A program made the position numbers and the translations under genes. From Atherix ibis (lineage: Eukaryota; Arthropoda; Insecta; Diptera; Athericidae): 64,000 bases of DNA. Shown piece after piece: positions 48,801-57,475 of the stretch (position 1 is its first letter; every line of letters begins with the position of its first letter). The notes beneath the pieces are model-generated. The model worked only from the letters and a program-made list of their open reading frames with translations, did no database searches and was not told the DNA's origin. The stretch lies in contig OY282609.1 of the NCBI GenBank assembly GCA_958298945.1, positions 60,360,220-60,424,219 on the forward strand, read 5' to 3'.

Positions 48801-49433
48801 GTATCAGAGGCAACAGCAGGAATTGCCATAGTGAGTTCGTCTTCAAGAAAAATTGTTGACTTGCCCACATCATGGAAGGAGCCAGTCTGCGCCAGCTCAC
48901 CATACAGTAGACGATTCACACGATCGCCTAAATCGATGGGAATTTCACGATCACCAAATGCCCTTTCACCCACGAATGGTCCTTCAGCAAGCACTTCGTT
49001 CACAATCGATCGGATAAGTTCATTTTGTTCGGAAAATACAGAGAGTAATTTGTACAGAAAGCAGCAACGAAATCTGATCACATGTGATACATCAGCGCTG
49101 ACATCGTCCGAAAGAATTGAATTGCGTTCATTACCTTCCCATCCATCAGTGCAAGATTTGAAATGTCTGAAGAAGTGCCAAGAGATCCAAGAATCAGCCG
49201 GTGAGGCGATGGTGTCCGGAACCAATTCCGAGGATGAAGGATGCTCGGCATCATCCGACGAAACGGTCTCATCATCAACGTCAACATCATCGCTGGGTGG
49301 TAGCGGCAAACAACAAATGTCCATCGAGGATGCTTTGCTTATTGACAAGATCAGTACGACTAGTCTGGGCGGTACACCCATGGAGGTTAGTTGGTCCGAA
49401 GATGCTGAGTATCCATCCGAATCGATTGTTTGA
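24398..49433 (+). CDS. MTUS1/MTUS2-like (ATIP family) microtubule-associated coiled-coil protein, long form
   Basis: Coding exons 24398-24842, 37141-37415, 41046-41177, 46998-47193, 47249-47987 and 48074-49433 join in phase to 1048 codons. Residues 1-148 are basic and Ser/Arg/Lys-rich; 149-240 are Gln/Ser/Asn-rich, probably disordered; 241 to about 650 form a long heptad-rich coiled coil; 660-1048 are Ser/Thr-rich. Family assignment rests on the coiled coil: GLEALGVLLQYL, EKSLAEIEKG, LQDEVESLRCVLELK and RLSLHNEELQWRL (residues 618-630) occur in the order of their counterparts in human MTUS1. Members of that family bind and stabilise microtubules, some tracking plus ends; no SxIP motif was found here. 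All splice sites are GT-AG. The start is uncertain: ATG 24398 has a weak context, ATG 24434 is an alternative, and an upstream coding exon is possible. Confidence 0.8.
26508..26529. repeat. Perfect 22-nt palindrome
   Basis: aataaagtaatattactttatt equals its own reverse complement without a spacer. It has the form of a self-complementary site but no known binding site could be assigned. Confidence 0.8.
26690..26945 (-). pseudogene. Mariner transposase relic in intron 1
   Basis: The - strand begins KGSEKWFCDRTLQTLRCSNMTTHPV, the counterpart of the region around the second catalytic Asp (compare WMLHHDNDPVT at 15.3 kb, read in another frame), then follows, at nucleotide level, the same order as the relic at 8190-8640 down to the region encoding PPYSPDL. 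Too decayed for a frame to be kept. Confidence 0.55.
31740..32981 (-). mobile_element. Mariner element (copy 2 of the 6889 family)
   Basis: The right terminal repeat (acttattgaacgaccctcg, ending 32981) is followed by TA and matches copy 1. The left end is degenerate, starting near gggtgattcgttaac at 31740 after a TA. Nucleotide identity to copy 1 is very high along the whole length, so the two are recent relatives. It lies antisense in intron 1 of the MTUS-like gene. Confidence 0.88.
31786..32816 (-). pseudogene. Mariner transposase, disabled copy 2
   Basis: The three catalytic Asp positions are intact (MDETW after a Val-to-Met change, HQDNAR, PSDYFLF) and, unlike copy 1, the Gly after DYLEK and the later frame are kept. 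It is disabled by other lesions: an 8-bp deletion removes the start ATG near 32817, a Trp codon has become TGA near 32690, and a 13-bp deletion near 32409 shifts the frame. Copies 1 and 2 are therefore broken at different places and together show what the parental frame was like. Confidence 0.9.
33166..33976 (+). mobile_element. Rearranged mariner with inverted 5' end (copy C)
   Basis: The ends cgaggtctgttaaaaaagta and inverted ...gaacagacctca are flanked by TA at 33164-33165 and 33977-33978. As in copy A at 10586, the N-terminal part of the transposase is deleted so that the leader joins the FDQKQHRIN-coding region, and after the region of the third catalytic Asp the element switches to an inverted copy of its own 5' end at the junction aacagattctttgatccat. 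It has since lost some 40-50 bp from each inverted arm. Confidence 0.87.
33340..33815 (+). pseudogene. Mariner transposase fragment (copy C)
   Basis: The frame preserves FDQKQHRINIAKELLDSV, ITGDESWVYGYDVET with the first catalytic Asp, then stops (TAA near 33471) and continues after deletions with QGRTFNKEYYLQVM, LLHHDKAPAHASLL and PPYSPDLAPYDFFLFPEQ. In the second motif the residue after Asp has changed (HHDK for HHDN). The N-terminal DNA-binding half and the C-terminus are absent. Confidence 0.84.
33979..34953. other. Intron 1 DNA without identified features
   Basis: About 1 kb of AT-rich sequence between the mariner copy and the Tc1-like element. Its short open frames resemble nothing known to me. 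Confidence 0.45.
34954..36588 (-). mobile_element. Tc1-like element, full length but decayed
   Basis: The 1635-bp length is that of Tc1. The terminal repeats (cagtaatgtacaaaagta at 34954 and the inverted tacttttgtccctaagtg at 36571-36588) are flanked by TA. The transposase on the - strand is recognisable in pieces: a TTIIFDGKN segment, KLNTELDPKHV, FQQDNNDPKYTAYIA with the second catalytic Asp, and a KSKRGLTKY terminus followed by TAG at 35184-35186, the classic Tc1 family ending. Numerous stops and indels show that it is old. Confidence 0.82.
35184..36300 (-). pseudogene. Tc1-like transposase remnant
   Basis: Pieces of the DDE domain are readable in changing frames (see the element entry). 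The first catalytic Asp of the family (SDES/W region) is not identifiable and the Asp/Glu of the third position is lost in a region read NFNLIDILSY. The N-terminal paired-like DNA-binding half could not be traced, so the upper boundary is approximate. Confidence 0.7.
37141..37415 (+). CDS. Exon 2 of the MTUS-like gene
   Basis: The exon is bounded by atttgaacag and gtaagt. Only one of three frames is open, taking two nucleotides from the start to finish the codon split from exon 1 (making Asp) and ending on a whole codon. It encodes residues 149-240: Gln, Ser, Asn and Pro-rich (QQLHQQQTAGSPKSGSHN ... NKNNNNSLSSATILQNFE) with an (AAT)n-encoded Asn run. Such linkers are usually disordered. The contrast in base composition with the flanking introns is marked. 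Confidence 0.82.
37708..38170 (-). pseudogene. Mariner relic with terminal motif, intron 2
   Basis: It opens with the terminal motif gaaaaagtaatgagactgat (about 37716) also seen at 21510 and 61540. The following - strand nucleotides parallel the relic at 8190-8640 (cttcgtagttgcgctggaag, and a region for the catalytic HDN motif near 37975). The opposite end is lost near the LINE-X tail. No frame survives. Confidence 0.58.
38403..40111 (-). mobile_element. Tigger/pogo-type DNA transposon, 5'-deleted
   Basis: The terminal repeats are cagtggtacctcggcatatg and its inverted counterpart (catatgtcaaggtaccactg, ending 40111), flanked by TA at 38401-38402 and 40112-40113. At 1709 bp it is about two thirds of the usual length, missing the DNA-binding part of its transposase. 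Sub-terminal copies of an actcgtat-type word are repeated on both sides, possibly transposase-binding sites. It interrupts a LINE-X tail and so is younger than it. Confidence 0.9.
38655..39779 (-). CDS. Tigger/pogo transposase, N-terminally truncated, open frame of 374 codons
   Basis: This is the DDE domain of a Tigger transposase (CENP-B-related superfamily). The frame begins with RMPNRTYKTAE, which in complete relatives follows directly the first catalytic Asp (VDETGLFW-type motif), so that Asp and the two helix-turn-helix domains are missing. Still present are KDRLTLALCANASGD, LLVLDNAPAH with the second Asp, and TTPILQPMDQQVISNYKK with the third, 36 residues further on. A long acidic Glu-rich stretch and a basic C-terminus (KTKAVTKIKRK) follow. 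There is no stop or frameshift over 1.1 kb, unlike all other transposases here. It cannot act as a transposase without the first Asp; a protein could only be made from an internal ATG. Confidence 0.88.
   Translation of the reverse strand: MPNRTYKTAETMPGHKAMKDRLTLALCANASGDCKIRLLLVYHSENPRAFRSHTILKEKLQVMWRANPKAWVTRQFFVEWVNLVFGPSVKKYLQENNLPVQALLVLDNAPAHLLNLEDDILEEFKFIKVLYLPPSTTPILQPMDQQVISNYKKLNIKHLFRRCFEVTKNTNLTLREFWKDHFNIVICLRIIDQAWLGVTTRTLTSAWKKLWPEAVAERTFEEFEPGVSAEEEIVSLGKFMGLEVDERDDELVEEHTQELTTEEIQELQLQQHTEVLQEIGFEEPEEEEVISTSEIKKIFVMWEKHPEKVATGRASELFNDTCLTHFRNILKGRKKQTSLDMFFFLNGLQVKVRKALRKRQRPVKTKAVTKIKRK
40235..40541. mobile_element. MITE with long inverted repeats
   Basis: Two arms, about 40241-40356 and 40407-40537, are inverted copies beginning gtgtgtcccaaaaataaccg, each including a gcgccatct word and a gatacattcatcc...caaacgcacc block. 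A 50-bp centre separates them. About 305 bp long with no coding capacity, it fits a non-autonomous Tc1/mariner-type element; TA is near both ends but the exact boundary is not certain. Confidence 0.82.
41046..41177 (+). CDS. Exon 3 of the MTUS-like gene, start of the coiled coil
   Basis: This 132-nt exon of 44 whole codons lies between tttccag and gtaagt. It encodes a Gln/Glu-rich helix (QQQQHEEQLQQEQLAKGILH) and GLEALGVLLQYL, which corresponds to the beginning of the conserved coiled coil of MTUS1, where an FEAL..VIQHLL-type segment occurs. It is skipped in the short form proposed from 46623. Confidence 0.84.
41782..43027 (-). mobile_element. Mos1-like (mauritiana-type) mariner, near full length
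   Basis: The inverted ends gggtgtataacttaaaaatg span at least 27 bp and are almost identical at both sides. Length is about 1246 bp. TA is seen on the right two bases further out but not at the left, where the target may have mutated. It sits inside the LINE-X copy and antisense to the MTUS-like gene. Confidence 0.85.
41856..42857 (-). pseudogene. Mos1-like mariner transposase, disabled
   Basis: The start ATG at 42857 (MSNFVPKKSHLREVLIYF) and the end SDGQYFE with stop at 41856 match the Mos1 layout of about 345 residues. TCERWF, GNWVPYELKPRD, SGDEKWIHYDNPKRKKSYV (first Asp), WWDQKSVVYYELL and IIFHYDNARPH (second Asp) are clear. Lesions: a frameshift in the N-terminus near 42790, a Gln codon changed to TAA near 42599, and a small deletion near 42071 that removes SPD before LAPS and shifts the frame. 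The third catalytic Asp reads Glu (PSEYHLF). Confidence 0.88.
43409..43460. repeat. Perfect palindrome, 24-bp arms with 4-nt loop
   Basis: cattttcataagttatttat and following bases at 43409-43432 are exactly inverted at 43437-43460 around TGAA. In RNA this would be a hairpin of 24 pairs. It lies just beyond the LINE-X copy in intron 3. Confidence 0.88.
46417..46622 (+). promoter_or_regulatory. Candidate internal promoter and leader of a short MTUS-like form
   Basis: About 46240-46500 is less A/T-rich than its surroundings and carries a TCAGTT initiator-like motif at 46417-46422 about 200 nt before the start codon of the proposed alternative exon. No TATA box or clear downstream element was found, so the start site is a guess. 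Confidence 0.35.
46623..46667 (+). CDS. Alternative first coding exon, short MTUS-like form
   Basis: ATG 46623 lies in a favourable insect context (aataaaATG) and opens 15 codons (MSSFYSNYSEIDYFM) that end exactly at a donor, gtaatt at 46668. The exon ends on a whole codon, and exon 4 at 46998 begins on a whole codon, so joining them across a 330-nt intron keeps the frame. The predicted short protein would have about 779 residues: this unique 15-residue start plus residues 285-1048 of the long form. Alternative promoters making N-terminally short forms are known for vertebrate MTUS1. The exon is an inference from phase, start context and splice site. Confidence 0.55.
46998..47193 (+). CDS. 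Exon 4 of the MTUS-like gene
   Basis: Bounded by ctccccctttctag and gtaata. It encodes 65 codons plus one nucleotide, a charged helix (ACPSLKKEYAQIRKNLFDTN, LLDKEAYYRARESELQAL) in the coiled coil. The nucleotide left over pairs with the two-base lead of exon 5 to give Val. Confidence 0.88.
47249..47987 (+). CDS. Exon 5 of the MTUS-like gene, main coiled coil
   Basis: This 739-nt exon follows a 55-nt intron. It encodes a long heptad-rich coiled coil starting VEKSLAEIEKGAKDRIIALE, interrupted by a short Ser/Asn-rich break (SSFISSPTNGSSSNKL), then LQDEVESLRCVLELKQSEV and IEDLQIQLKSKVEEE. The EKSLAEIEKG and DEVESLRCVLELK segments are the best matches to MTUS1 (SLSEIKKG; QELESLKAVLEIK). It ends two nucleotides into a Lys codon before gtaagt. 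Confidence 0.93.
48074..49433 (+). CDS. Exon 6 (last) of the MTUS-like gene
   Basis: After an 86-nt intron ending in tttttacag the exon opens DLLLKNKHLQESY and RLSLHNEELQWRLKQN, the signature end of the MTUS coiled coil. The rest, about 390 residues, is Ser/Thr-rich with many SP motifs (SPPTSPI, RSPKS, SRSPNALSPT) suited to proline-directed kinases, a SWVLEMDDESPEALASRMVR segment that looks conserved, an acidic-Ser stretch (NSEDEGCSASSDE) and the C-terminus EDAEYPSESIV before TGA at 49431. The codon mixture and low A/T content are typical coding sequence. Confidence 0.93.
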
Positions 49434-52400
49434 CAAGACGATGACAGTTTCTAAGCAGTGTTTGCAAAAATATTCTTGCCTCAAGTTCAATACTGATGGG
49501 GTAAAGTTTATTGGCCAGGTTTATGGCCAACTTCATTGTTATTGTATTTGTAACACACATTCACAAAAACACCACCATTGCTAAGCTACAAAAAACCTTA
49601 AAAAAATTTAATTTCTTCAAAGGCTAAAAATAAAAAAATGGACAAACATTTTTTAATTCCTAGTCTATGACTGGTAGAGTTTTGCTTTGCTATGTCAATT
49701 TAATAATGCTAGGCTAGAAATATCAATGATGTTAATAAGAAAATGTATATTTTAAGGGGTAAAAGGAACCAAAAACAAAGAACGACATTTTTCATTAAAT
49801 TCTTCTCCTGATAATGATAATAAGGAAAATGTACCAAAAACGAAATATAATTTAGTGACTTCCTTCACTACTTAGATAGATGGAACGAAGGAAGGTGAAA
49901 GAACAAGTAAAGTTTAATTAATCAATTAACTTGCGAAAAGAAAAATTGTCATCGTTTTGCATATAAAGAAAAATCTGCTTTTGCAAAAAATACAATTAAT
50001 AGAAGAAAAAAAAACAAAAAAAAATATTGTTTAAAAAGAGTTTATTTAAAATAAAAATACGCTAAAATTATTAAAATAACAACACTTGAAATAGAATTGA
50101 ATGAAAAATGGGAAACCGAATTGAATAAGGATTTCATCAAACCGGTGTAGTTATACTAAAGAGAATATGATTAATTTTAGGAAATGATGTTCTAGTCTCT
50201 TCGGGAATAAATTCTTATAATAAGCTAGTAAGACAAGACAGACTATAAAAATTATAACGAAACATACTCTTATAATGAAAAAAAAAAATGCAACCCTTAA
50301 TGATATTTGATAAAGTGTCTGTAAATGTTAATTAATTAATTGAATGTTAATAGAGAACACTATAAAAAAATAAGGGCGCATACAAAATGGATTAATTGTC
50401 ATTACTTTGACACAAAACAAGTCACTTTTTTTTGTAAGAATAGCGGGCGGAACTATATTTTCTCCGGAATTTCTTTTAAGCAAATTAGAAAAAAAAAACA
50501 CAACAAATAAATAGTTATTGGGTGGGGAATATAAACAAATTACCCAAAAAAAAAAAAAAAATATTTTTCTTTTTGGTAATTAATAATTGTTCAATATTTA
50601 TTGAAATAATTTATGAAAAAAATAATATTATTTAAAAAAGCAAAAAAAAAAGGGAAATGATTCAAAAATAATTTTTTGTGATTATAAAGAAGAAGCTCAA
50701 AACAAACAAAAAGGGGAAAATATATTCAATGGAAGATTAAAAATAAAAAAAAGTTAATACTTGTTTTTAAGGAATTTAACAAAAAATAAAAAAAATTGTG
50801 AAATCAATATTTTATAAAGTACATGAAGAAAAAATATTCTTTGCAACAACAGTAACAAATAAAAAACCATTTAAGAAAGTTAATAAATAAATAAAAATAA
50901 AACACTATAATTATATTAAAATACAAAAAAAAAAAACAACAAGAAAATAATTGAATTCAATGGGGAAAAAAAATTAATGAAAATAAATTCGAAGAAATTT
51001 GAAATTTTACTCACTATATGAATAAAAATAAAAATAATTATATATAAATAAATAGTAATGGTAATTATTGATAAAAGAAATATTAATAAAAATAATTATA
51101 AAAGTAAAAAAGGAAAACATTACAAATAATTAATAATAAGTAACAAGCATTAGAGAGACACATTCATACATATAGAAACATTCACAAAAGAAAAATCCAC
51201 AAAAATATGCTGTACACCTCACGACACCTGAAAAAAAAAATTACAACCAAGAGAATAAATTTAGGAGAAAAATGGGAGAAACTATTTTAATTATTTTTGG
51301 CTTCATCACTGGATGATGCCAAAAGAGAAGAAGACAGAAACTTATTTTTGAGTACATGGAGTGTTACAGAGTTTAATTGCTGACTATTAATGAGTACTTC
51401 GATGGACGTCTTTTGTTTCCTCTTTTATTCTGAATTCGGAGAGATTACTATCAAAATAAATTAGCTGAACTCGGACTTGTGCGGAGTATGTTGAGAAATG
51501 ATCATTCGAAAAAGTAAAAGTATACGCAAGTTTATAAGGGGGAAACGAGACAGATAATTAGTGAAGTGATTTATCTGGTATCCGAGTTGGGAGTATTTTT
51601 TGACCCATTTTTGGTCACTTTTTGCTTGCATGGGTTTTTGTCTGTACTATTATGCAAGTAGAGCTTTTGCAGGTAGCTCTATTAACTTAAAAAGTTAATA
51701 GTAGTTTTTAATATTTTTATTTTTGAAAAATTTTGATATTCTTAACTTTTTTCATAAGGAATATGATGACCATTAACTTTTATTATTTCTAGTTTACCTA
51801 AAATAGTAATTTTATTGAAATGGGAGTTAGTTTTTTATTATATTTGGTAAAAAAACTAATATCGCTTAGAGATCCTTTTTGCAAAAGGTTTATTCCAAAT
51901 ATTTATACATTTTTTTTTTTGGAATGCAGGTAAATACTCCACACCAAAAATTATTGGATCAAAATATCTGTCTACGTACATTTTTTTTTTGTAATTTTTC
52001 TCCCAATTTTTGAATAATTTTTTAGAAATTTTACAAAATAATATATTTTTTCTACAAAAGTAATTTAAAAACAAATTTGTTAAATTACAAATATAATTTC
52101 CTTAATTGAATTCAAAAAATTATTGATTAGCTCTAGCTGCTTGAATTTTACTGAACATTTATTGTTGTTTGTTTTTTTATTTATTATTATTTTATGTTAA
52201 GGATTATTAATTAATAATTTTTATTTTTTAATTTTATTGATTATGTGTACATATACTATAAGATAATTATAATTTTTTTTTTTATATATATATAACTTTT
52301 TATTAATGTATTTAAAAATCACATTAAAACAATTTTATTTGAATTGAATTTTTTATATTAATTTTTTGATTTGGTTTTCTTTTTTGCTTTTGAAATCAAA

Positions 52401-54830
52401 ACTATTTATTTCGTTAATTTTTTCCTTGATGTTTTATTGTGTTCAAGCAGTAAAAGGCAACATATTTATTAAAAAATAAAGAAATAACGAGATTAATATA
52501 ATTTCAGAAAAGGTAACAATATAAAAGAAAATTTTCTATATAAAAAATATTATACATGAAAAATAAATGAAATAAGAAAAAAATACTGAAATTTTGTTTG
52601 AAAAAAAAAAAATTAATATTACAATTTTTTATTTGATAAAAGAAAATTACTCTTAATATAAACAAAAAAAAGGAGAAAATCGGAGGAAAATAGGAAAATA
52701 ATTGCATATTTTTATCAAATCCAATGGTGGTGGGGATGATGTTTTTATGATGCTAATGATAAAAAGTAATGATGATGATGATGATGATTGATGATTAAAA
52801 ATCTAATAATATATTTTTGTACATTGTAATTTTATATATTTTCCTTCCAAATATTTACATTTATATGAAATTATATTATAATTTTATTGTTTAATTAATT
52901 ATAATTAATAATAGGTTTTTGAGTAAACTCAAAAAGATTTCAAATTAAATTTGAGAAAGAGAACCTAGAATAAAAAAAAACCCAAATTAAGATACATATT
53001 TTTAGAGAAATTGATGTCTGTGCAAATGGAAAAGCTGAGAGGAACGGAATGGTCTATTTAATAATTAACATTATCAAAAAATATTTAATATAAAAATTAT
53101 TTTTCTTATAAAATCCTCAGAATTTTTTTTTGAAAATATCTTTAAATACTTGTCAATTTTGCATAAATTTCAAAACCAATAAAAAATTGGTATAAAAATT
53201 AAAAATTAGTTGACAAATTCTAAACTACAATTAAAAAAAAACAACATTTTTTTTATAATTTCTTCGCCAAAATTTGGGGTTGTATTTTTTAATAAAAATT
53301 CAATGACTCCTGAGGGTATTAGACTCTTCAAAATTATCCACTCTCTGATTTTCTTTTTTTTACATGTTCAGAAAGTCCGTAAACTTTAACGTTAATCGCT
53401 AAACTTATGATTTGTGTCCACGCAATTTAGTACTAACATACTTTTATCTTGTTAGCTTAGGACAGTATCCAAAATCGTGCTTTTATTTTTCGCTAAAACT
53501 TCGGAGCCCCCTTGTCGATTGATCTTTGGAAAATTTCGTTTTCTGGCGTTTCCACAAATGTACGAAAAAGCCTACACTTTATTTTCAAATTATAAATAAC
53601 CGATTTTCTTATAATTTAGTCCTTAAAAAAAATGAGCAATTCCAAGTTCTTAATAAATTTATTAGGAACACAAATTTCAATATGTGTCCATGGAAGTTCA
53701 TCTGATCTTTCTTGATTCAATGTCTTCCTATATTTTTAACTGTCAGCAGCTGAGTTTAAGAATATGTTATAAAAAAAATTTATAAAAGTATAAGGGAATT
53801 TTTTTATTGCCCTTTTCCAGAAAGTATATTTATTTCCTGTAAAATGAAAATCCCTTAAAGGCTCGCAACTTAAATCCATCTGCACACACAACCAATCTCT
53901 CAACTCAAATAAAAAAAAAATGCCTTCAGCAGAAAAAAATTTCTTTTTGAGACAAAGTCACTACCATTAATTTTTTTAAGTACAATAATTACTAATTTAA
54001 AAACAATAAAAATAATCCCCCTTTCAATTTTTAATATTTATTCCTTTTCACCTTAAGTTTTTTCATCTTAAATATTTTTTTTTTTAAATGAAACGAACAA
54101 CCAAGTTTCCAAATAACAAAATAGAAAGCCTGTTTTTATATATACGATTTAGTAATTTAATATTAAAAAGTAAAATTAATCTAGAAATAAAAAACTTATT
54201 ATGTATTTGTAAATCTTTGTTAAATATTTATTTTGTTAAATTCATATTAATATTATTAGTATGGGATAAGATGTTTCTCTTAATTCGTTCGAGTCAAAGA
54301 AAAGAAGAGAATGAAAAATTGGAAAGGAGAACAAAAAATTGCGAAGAGAAAAAGGAAAATATTGTAAAAAATAAAGAAAATACACAATGGAGCGAAACCA
54401 AATTCAATGATAAATTATTCACACACCTTTAAGTGAATAAATTTCGTTTCTGTTGTTATTTAGAAGAAAAAAAAACAAACAAAATAATTAAGTTTATAGT
54501 ATTTAGAAGAGTTAAGAATATAATTAACTAATTATTACTATTACTATTATTATTATTAACTATTATTATTATTGCTGATATGAGAGAATAAGAAGAAAAT
54601 CCCATTTATTTATTTTACTATCCTTTTTCTATTTTTTTTTTTGTTACGAGTCATAAGAAATTATAGAAATTTGCATAACATTAATATGACAATTACAATA
54701 CACAAAGTATTGAAGAAACAATAAAAAGCATGTGCATACATATAATACAAATAATAGTAATGCAGAAAATATGTAATATAATAAAATGAATTGCAAAAAA
54801 AAACGTTTGTGAGTCTATTCTTAACATTTT
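49434..54830 (+). other. 3' untranslated region and downstream AT-rich DNA
   Basis: The first AATAAA after the stop is at 49629-49634. From about 49600 to 51250 the + strand is strongly A-biased, with frequent AATAAA-like words and A runs (16 A at 50546-50561), as in long insect 3' UTRs; this bias fades and turns T-rich after 51.6 kb. (GAT)n at 52769-52794 and (ATT)n at 54531-54575 are microsatellites. No open frame or transposon was recognised. Confidence 0.5.
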
Positions 54831-56734
54831 CTTTATCTTTTCATGTTAGATATTTAATTTAATTCAAAAATTGGTACCATTTACAATTTGTTCTTACTTT
54901 ATTGAAAATTCCATTTTTATTTATTGAATAGTTGTATTAATTGGAAATGAGAAATTTGAAAATTATCTGAATTGGATCAAATTATTTTATTTTCTATAAA
55001 TTATGAATAATTAATAAGTGAATGTACAACAAAAATAAGCAAATAACTCAAATTGTTATCCCTTATTCAGTGTAAATTAATAAAAATCGAATAGTTCTAA
55101 ATAATTGCTCAATAGATGACGCTAAAATAGGTAAAAGGAAATCTTTTCGTGATTTTGACATTTCAGTTTTGGTTATGTTTCATTCTTGTTTCGTAGAACG
55201 CACACACATGCAATACAACAGAAACGGCGTAAATCATTGGGGCTAATTTAAAAGTTCAGTATGCGATTGAAGCGGTTCGTTTTAAACTATTTTTATGCGT
55301 AAAGAAGCAGGTTTTTTAATATTGCGGGTCTTGTTGTTTGATGGAATTAGTTTTGTAAATATCCAATAAAACACAGTATTTTTATTTTTAATATTTATTT
55401 ATTTATTATGTATTTTTATTTTATTTATTTCACTATATATTATTTATCAAAACAGAATTTTTTAAGTGGGGAAGAGTATTTAAAATATGAATTGTAAGTT
55501 ATTTGATTATATGAAAGCAATTAGAAAAGAAAGCAATATTATGTAGTAAATGCATTATAACATGGTCTAATAGAGTAAGCAAAACAAATTTATTTAAATA
55601 ATATGCCTACCGAAGGATATACTTTATTTATTTTAACACAATGAAAACAGCAATGGAATATAGATGAAAAATTCGGTCCCTTAAACTTTCTTACACACAC
55701 TTTATATACACCGGCACTGAACTATTTTCTGGTAAACATTGAACTGTCAACATCGAATTTGCTTAAATTTATTGACGGACGAACTTTTCACTTTTTCACC
55801 ACTTTTTAGATAAAATAAATCAATAATAGCCAGGTAGGCACATCACAAACTAAATATCTCTTATTTTTTTTTCTAAAAACTAAGATGTCAACTTACCGAA
55901 AGAAAGAAATTCCCGGTTTCCTCATTTCGTCGAATTTCTAGCAATTTTTAATAAATTACTTAATTGCACTTTCTAATGTGCTAAAATAAAACTTCACAAA
56001 TGACAAAAATAGCTCTTAAGTCTCCACTTTCATAGAGAATTAAAGTTTTCAAAAATTGAGGCGCTTTATATTTGATTCATATTTCCGGAATAAATAATAA
56101 ACCTTAAATAGAATTCCATTTCGTACCAAAAGATTGTACAAAAAATAAAAATTGCCTATCGTTGTATTTAAATTGTATTTTTGTTTCTAATAAGTGAATT
56201 AAAATGAATATAAATTATTCATTTATAATTCAATAAATTTCTATTACGACAACTAGATGGCAGTGGGTGTCATGTCTACATAAAAACATTTTGACAACAA
56301 TATCCCTTTAAAATAATTTGGACACAAAAATGCGTATACATATACGGTAGGGGCCTATCCAGGTATTCTTTAATCTAAGTTTTGTACATTAATTATTGAA
56401 ATAATATTAATTAATTAATTTATATGCAAAATATTTGAATGGCTTATTATGAAATGTATATGGTATTGTTTGTGTGCTCTCGATTTATTATACTGACTAT
56501 AATTCAAGTACAAGCTAGTTTTGATATGCCGTGAGTAGAACGGCACGCCAAGATTAGTTCTGAACGCTTTCCCTAGTTATGAAAATTGCAATGAGGGTAA
56601 ATTTTCCCTCGGTACATTAATATTTCTTGGTACATTTTTTCATCATGTTGAATATATTCAATGGTTTAAATGTGTTTGCTTAGTGTTTCGCAAGGCAGTC
56701 CAGAGTGAGTTTTTTTTTTATGTTTAGATTAATG
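54831..56734. other. Intergenic DNA, no gene seen
   Basis: AT-rich DNA. About 55.13-55.32 and 55.66-55.87 kb are more complex. AGATGACGCT (55114) and AGATGGCAGT (56255) words occur here. No exon or element end can be supported. Confidence 0.4.
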
Positions 56735-57380
56735 AGGTACAGGGGGAAACCTTCGAAAGGTACTCGCTTGGAAATTTTTCCTGCCAGTCGAGTTATGCGG
56801 GATTTTTACCTCGCTAAAACCTAACCTGCACCTCTAACCTTGCTCCCGGAACGATGGTTCCCCGGCGGCACTCTTTGTAAATACTACTTCGCCGGGGCGT
56901 TCAAATTTGATGCTACTGCTGTCCCGATGTTATGACGCCTCGCGGCCTATTCTTCGTACGTTGTGTGGAGATTCTTGATAATGGATTCCGCGTACTCTGC
57001 AATTCTGTTCTAATCCGATTGGCTCTTCAGCATGCACTCCACTTTGTTTTCTGGACTGATGGAACGGTCCAAATTTCTTTCCAGTTCTGCCCGTGTCCGC
57101 TTGTAGAGGGGGCACTGGCAGAACACGTGTTCTGCCTCTTCGATCACATCGCGGCAATGATGACAGTTTGGGGAGTCAGTTCTCTTGAATCTGTGCAAGT
57201 ATGCCCGAAAGCATCCATGCCCAGTCAAGAGTTGGGTGATGTAATACCTACCTTCCCCGTGCAGGCGAGTGACCCATTTGGTAATATCTGGGATCAGCCG
57301 ATGAGTCCACCGACCCTTCGTCGAGTTGTCCCATCTCTCTTGCCAGAGGTGGGACAACTCGACGAAGTGAGTTATTAGCT
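56735..57380 (-). pseudogene. R1-clade non-LTR retrotransposon fragment, 3' end
   Basis: The - strand frame from 57360 reads LWQERWDNSTKGRWTHRLIP, ITQLLTGHGCFRAYLHRF, CHHCRDVIEEAEHVFCQCP and ends in GVITSGQQ, the C-terminal region with a CCHC-like zinc knuckle that is typical of the R1 clade. A 3' untranslated stretch follows to about 56735. GC content is far above the neighbourhood, which argues for a fairly recent arrival. The reverse transcriptase and endonuclease are absent (5' truncation). The truncated end carries a hairpin (57316-57367). Confidence 0.8.
57316..57367. repeat. Inverted repeat, 22-bp arms, at the truncated R1 end
   Basis: cttcgtcgagttgtcccatc at 57316 recurs inverted ending at 57367 with one mismatch and an 8-nt spacer. 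The inner arm lies in the R1 coding segment (WDNSTKG). Confidence 0.85.
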
Positions 57381-57430
57381 GTCAGTGATTCGGTGTATTC
57401 AGTGAGTCGTTGTTCCTTGTTTCAGCTCCT

Positions 57431-57475
57431 GTTGTAGTTGATTCAGTTTGTTTATGTTACTGAATCAACTACAAC
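57431..57475. repeat. Perfect inverted repeat, 16-bp arms
   Basis: gttgtagttgattcag at 57431-57446 is exactly inverted at 57460-57475 with a 13-nt spacer. It lies precisely between the R1 fragment and the LINE-X 3' block starting at 57476. Confidence 0.88.

Noticed and set aside
48680..49381. 233-codon frame on the - strand
   Set aside because: Shadow of the last exon of the MTUS-like gene, which has splice-site and similarity support.
55681..55760. TATATAAAG-like box on the - strand with nearby moderate-complexity DNA
   Set aside because: No initiator, no coding exon and no splice pattern follows on the - strand; in AT-rich DNA such a word is expected by chance.
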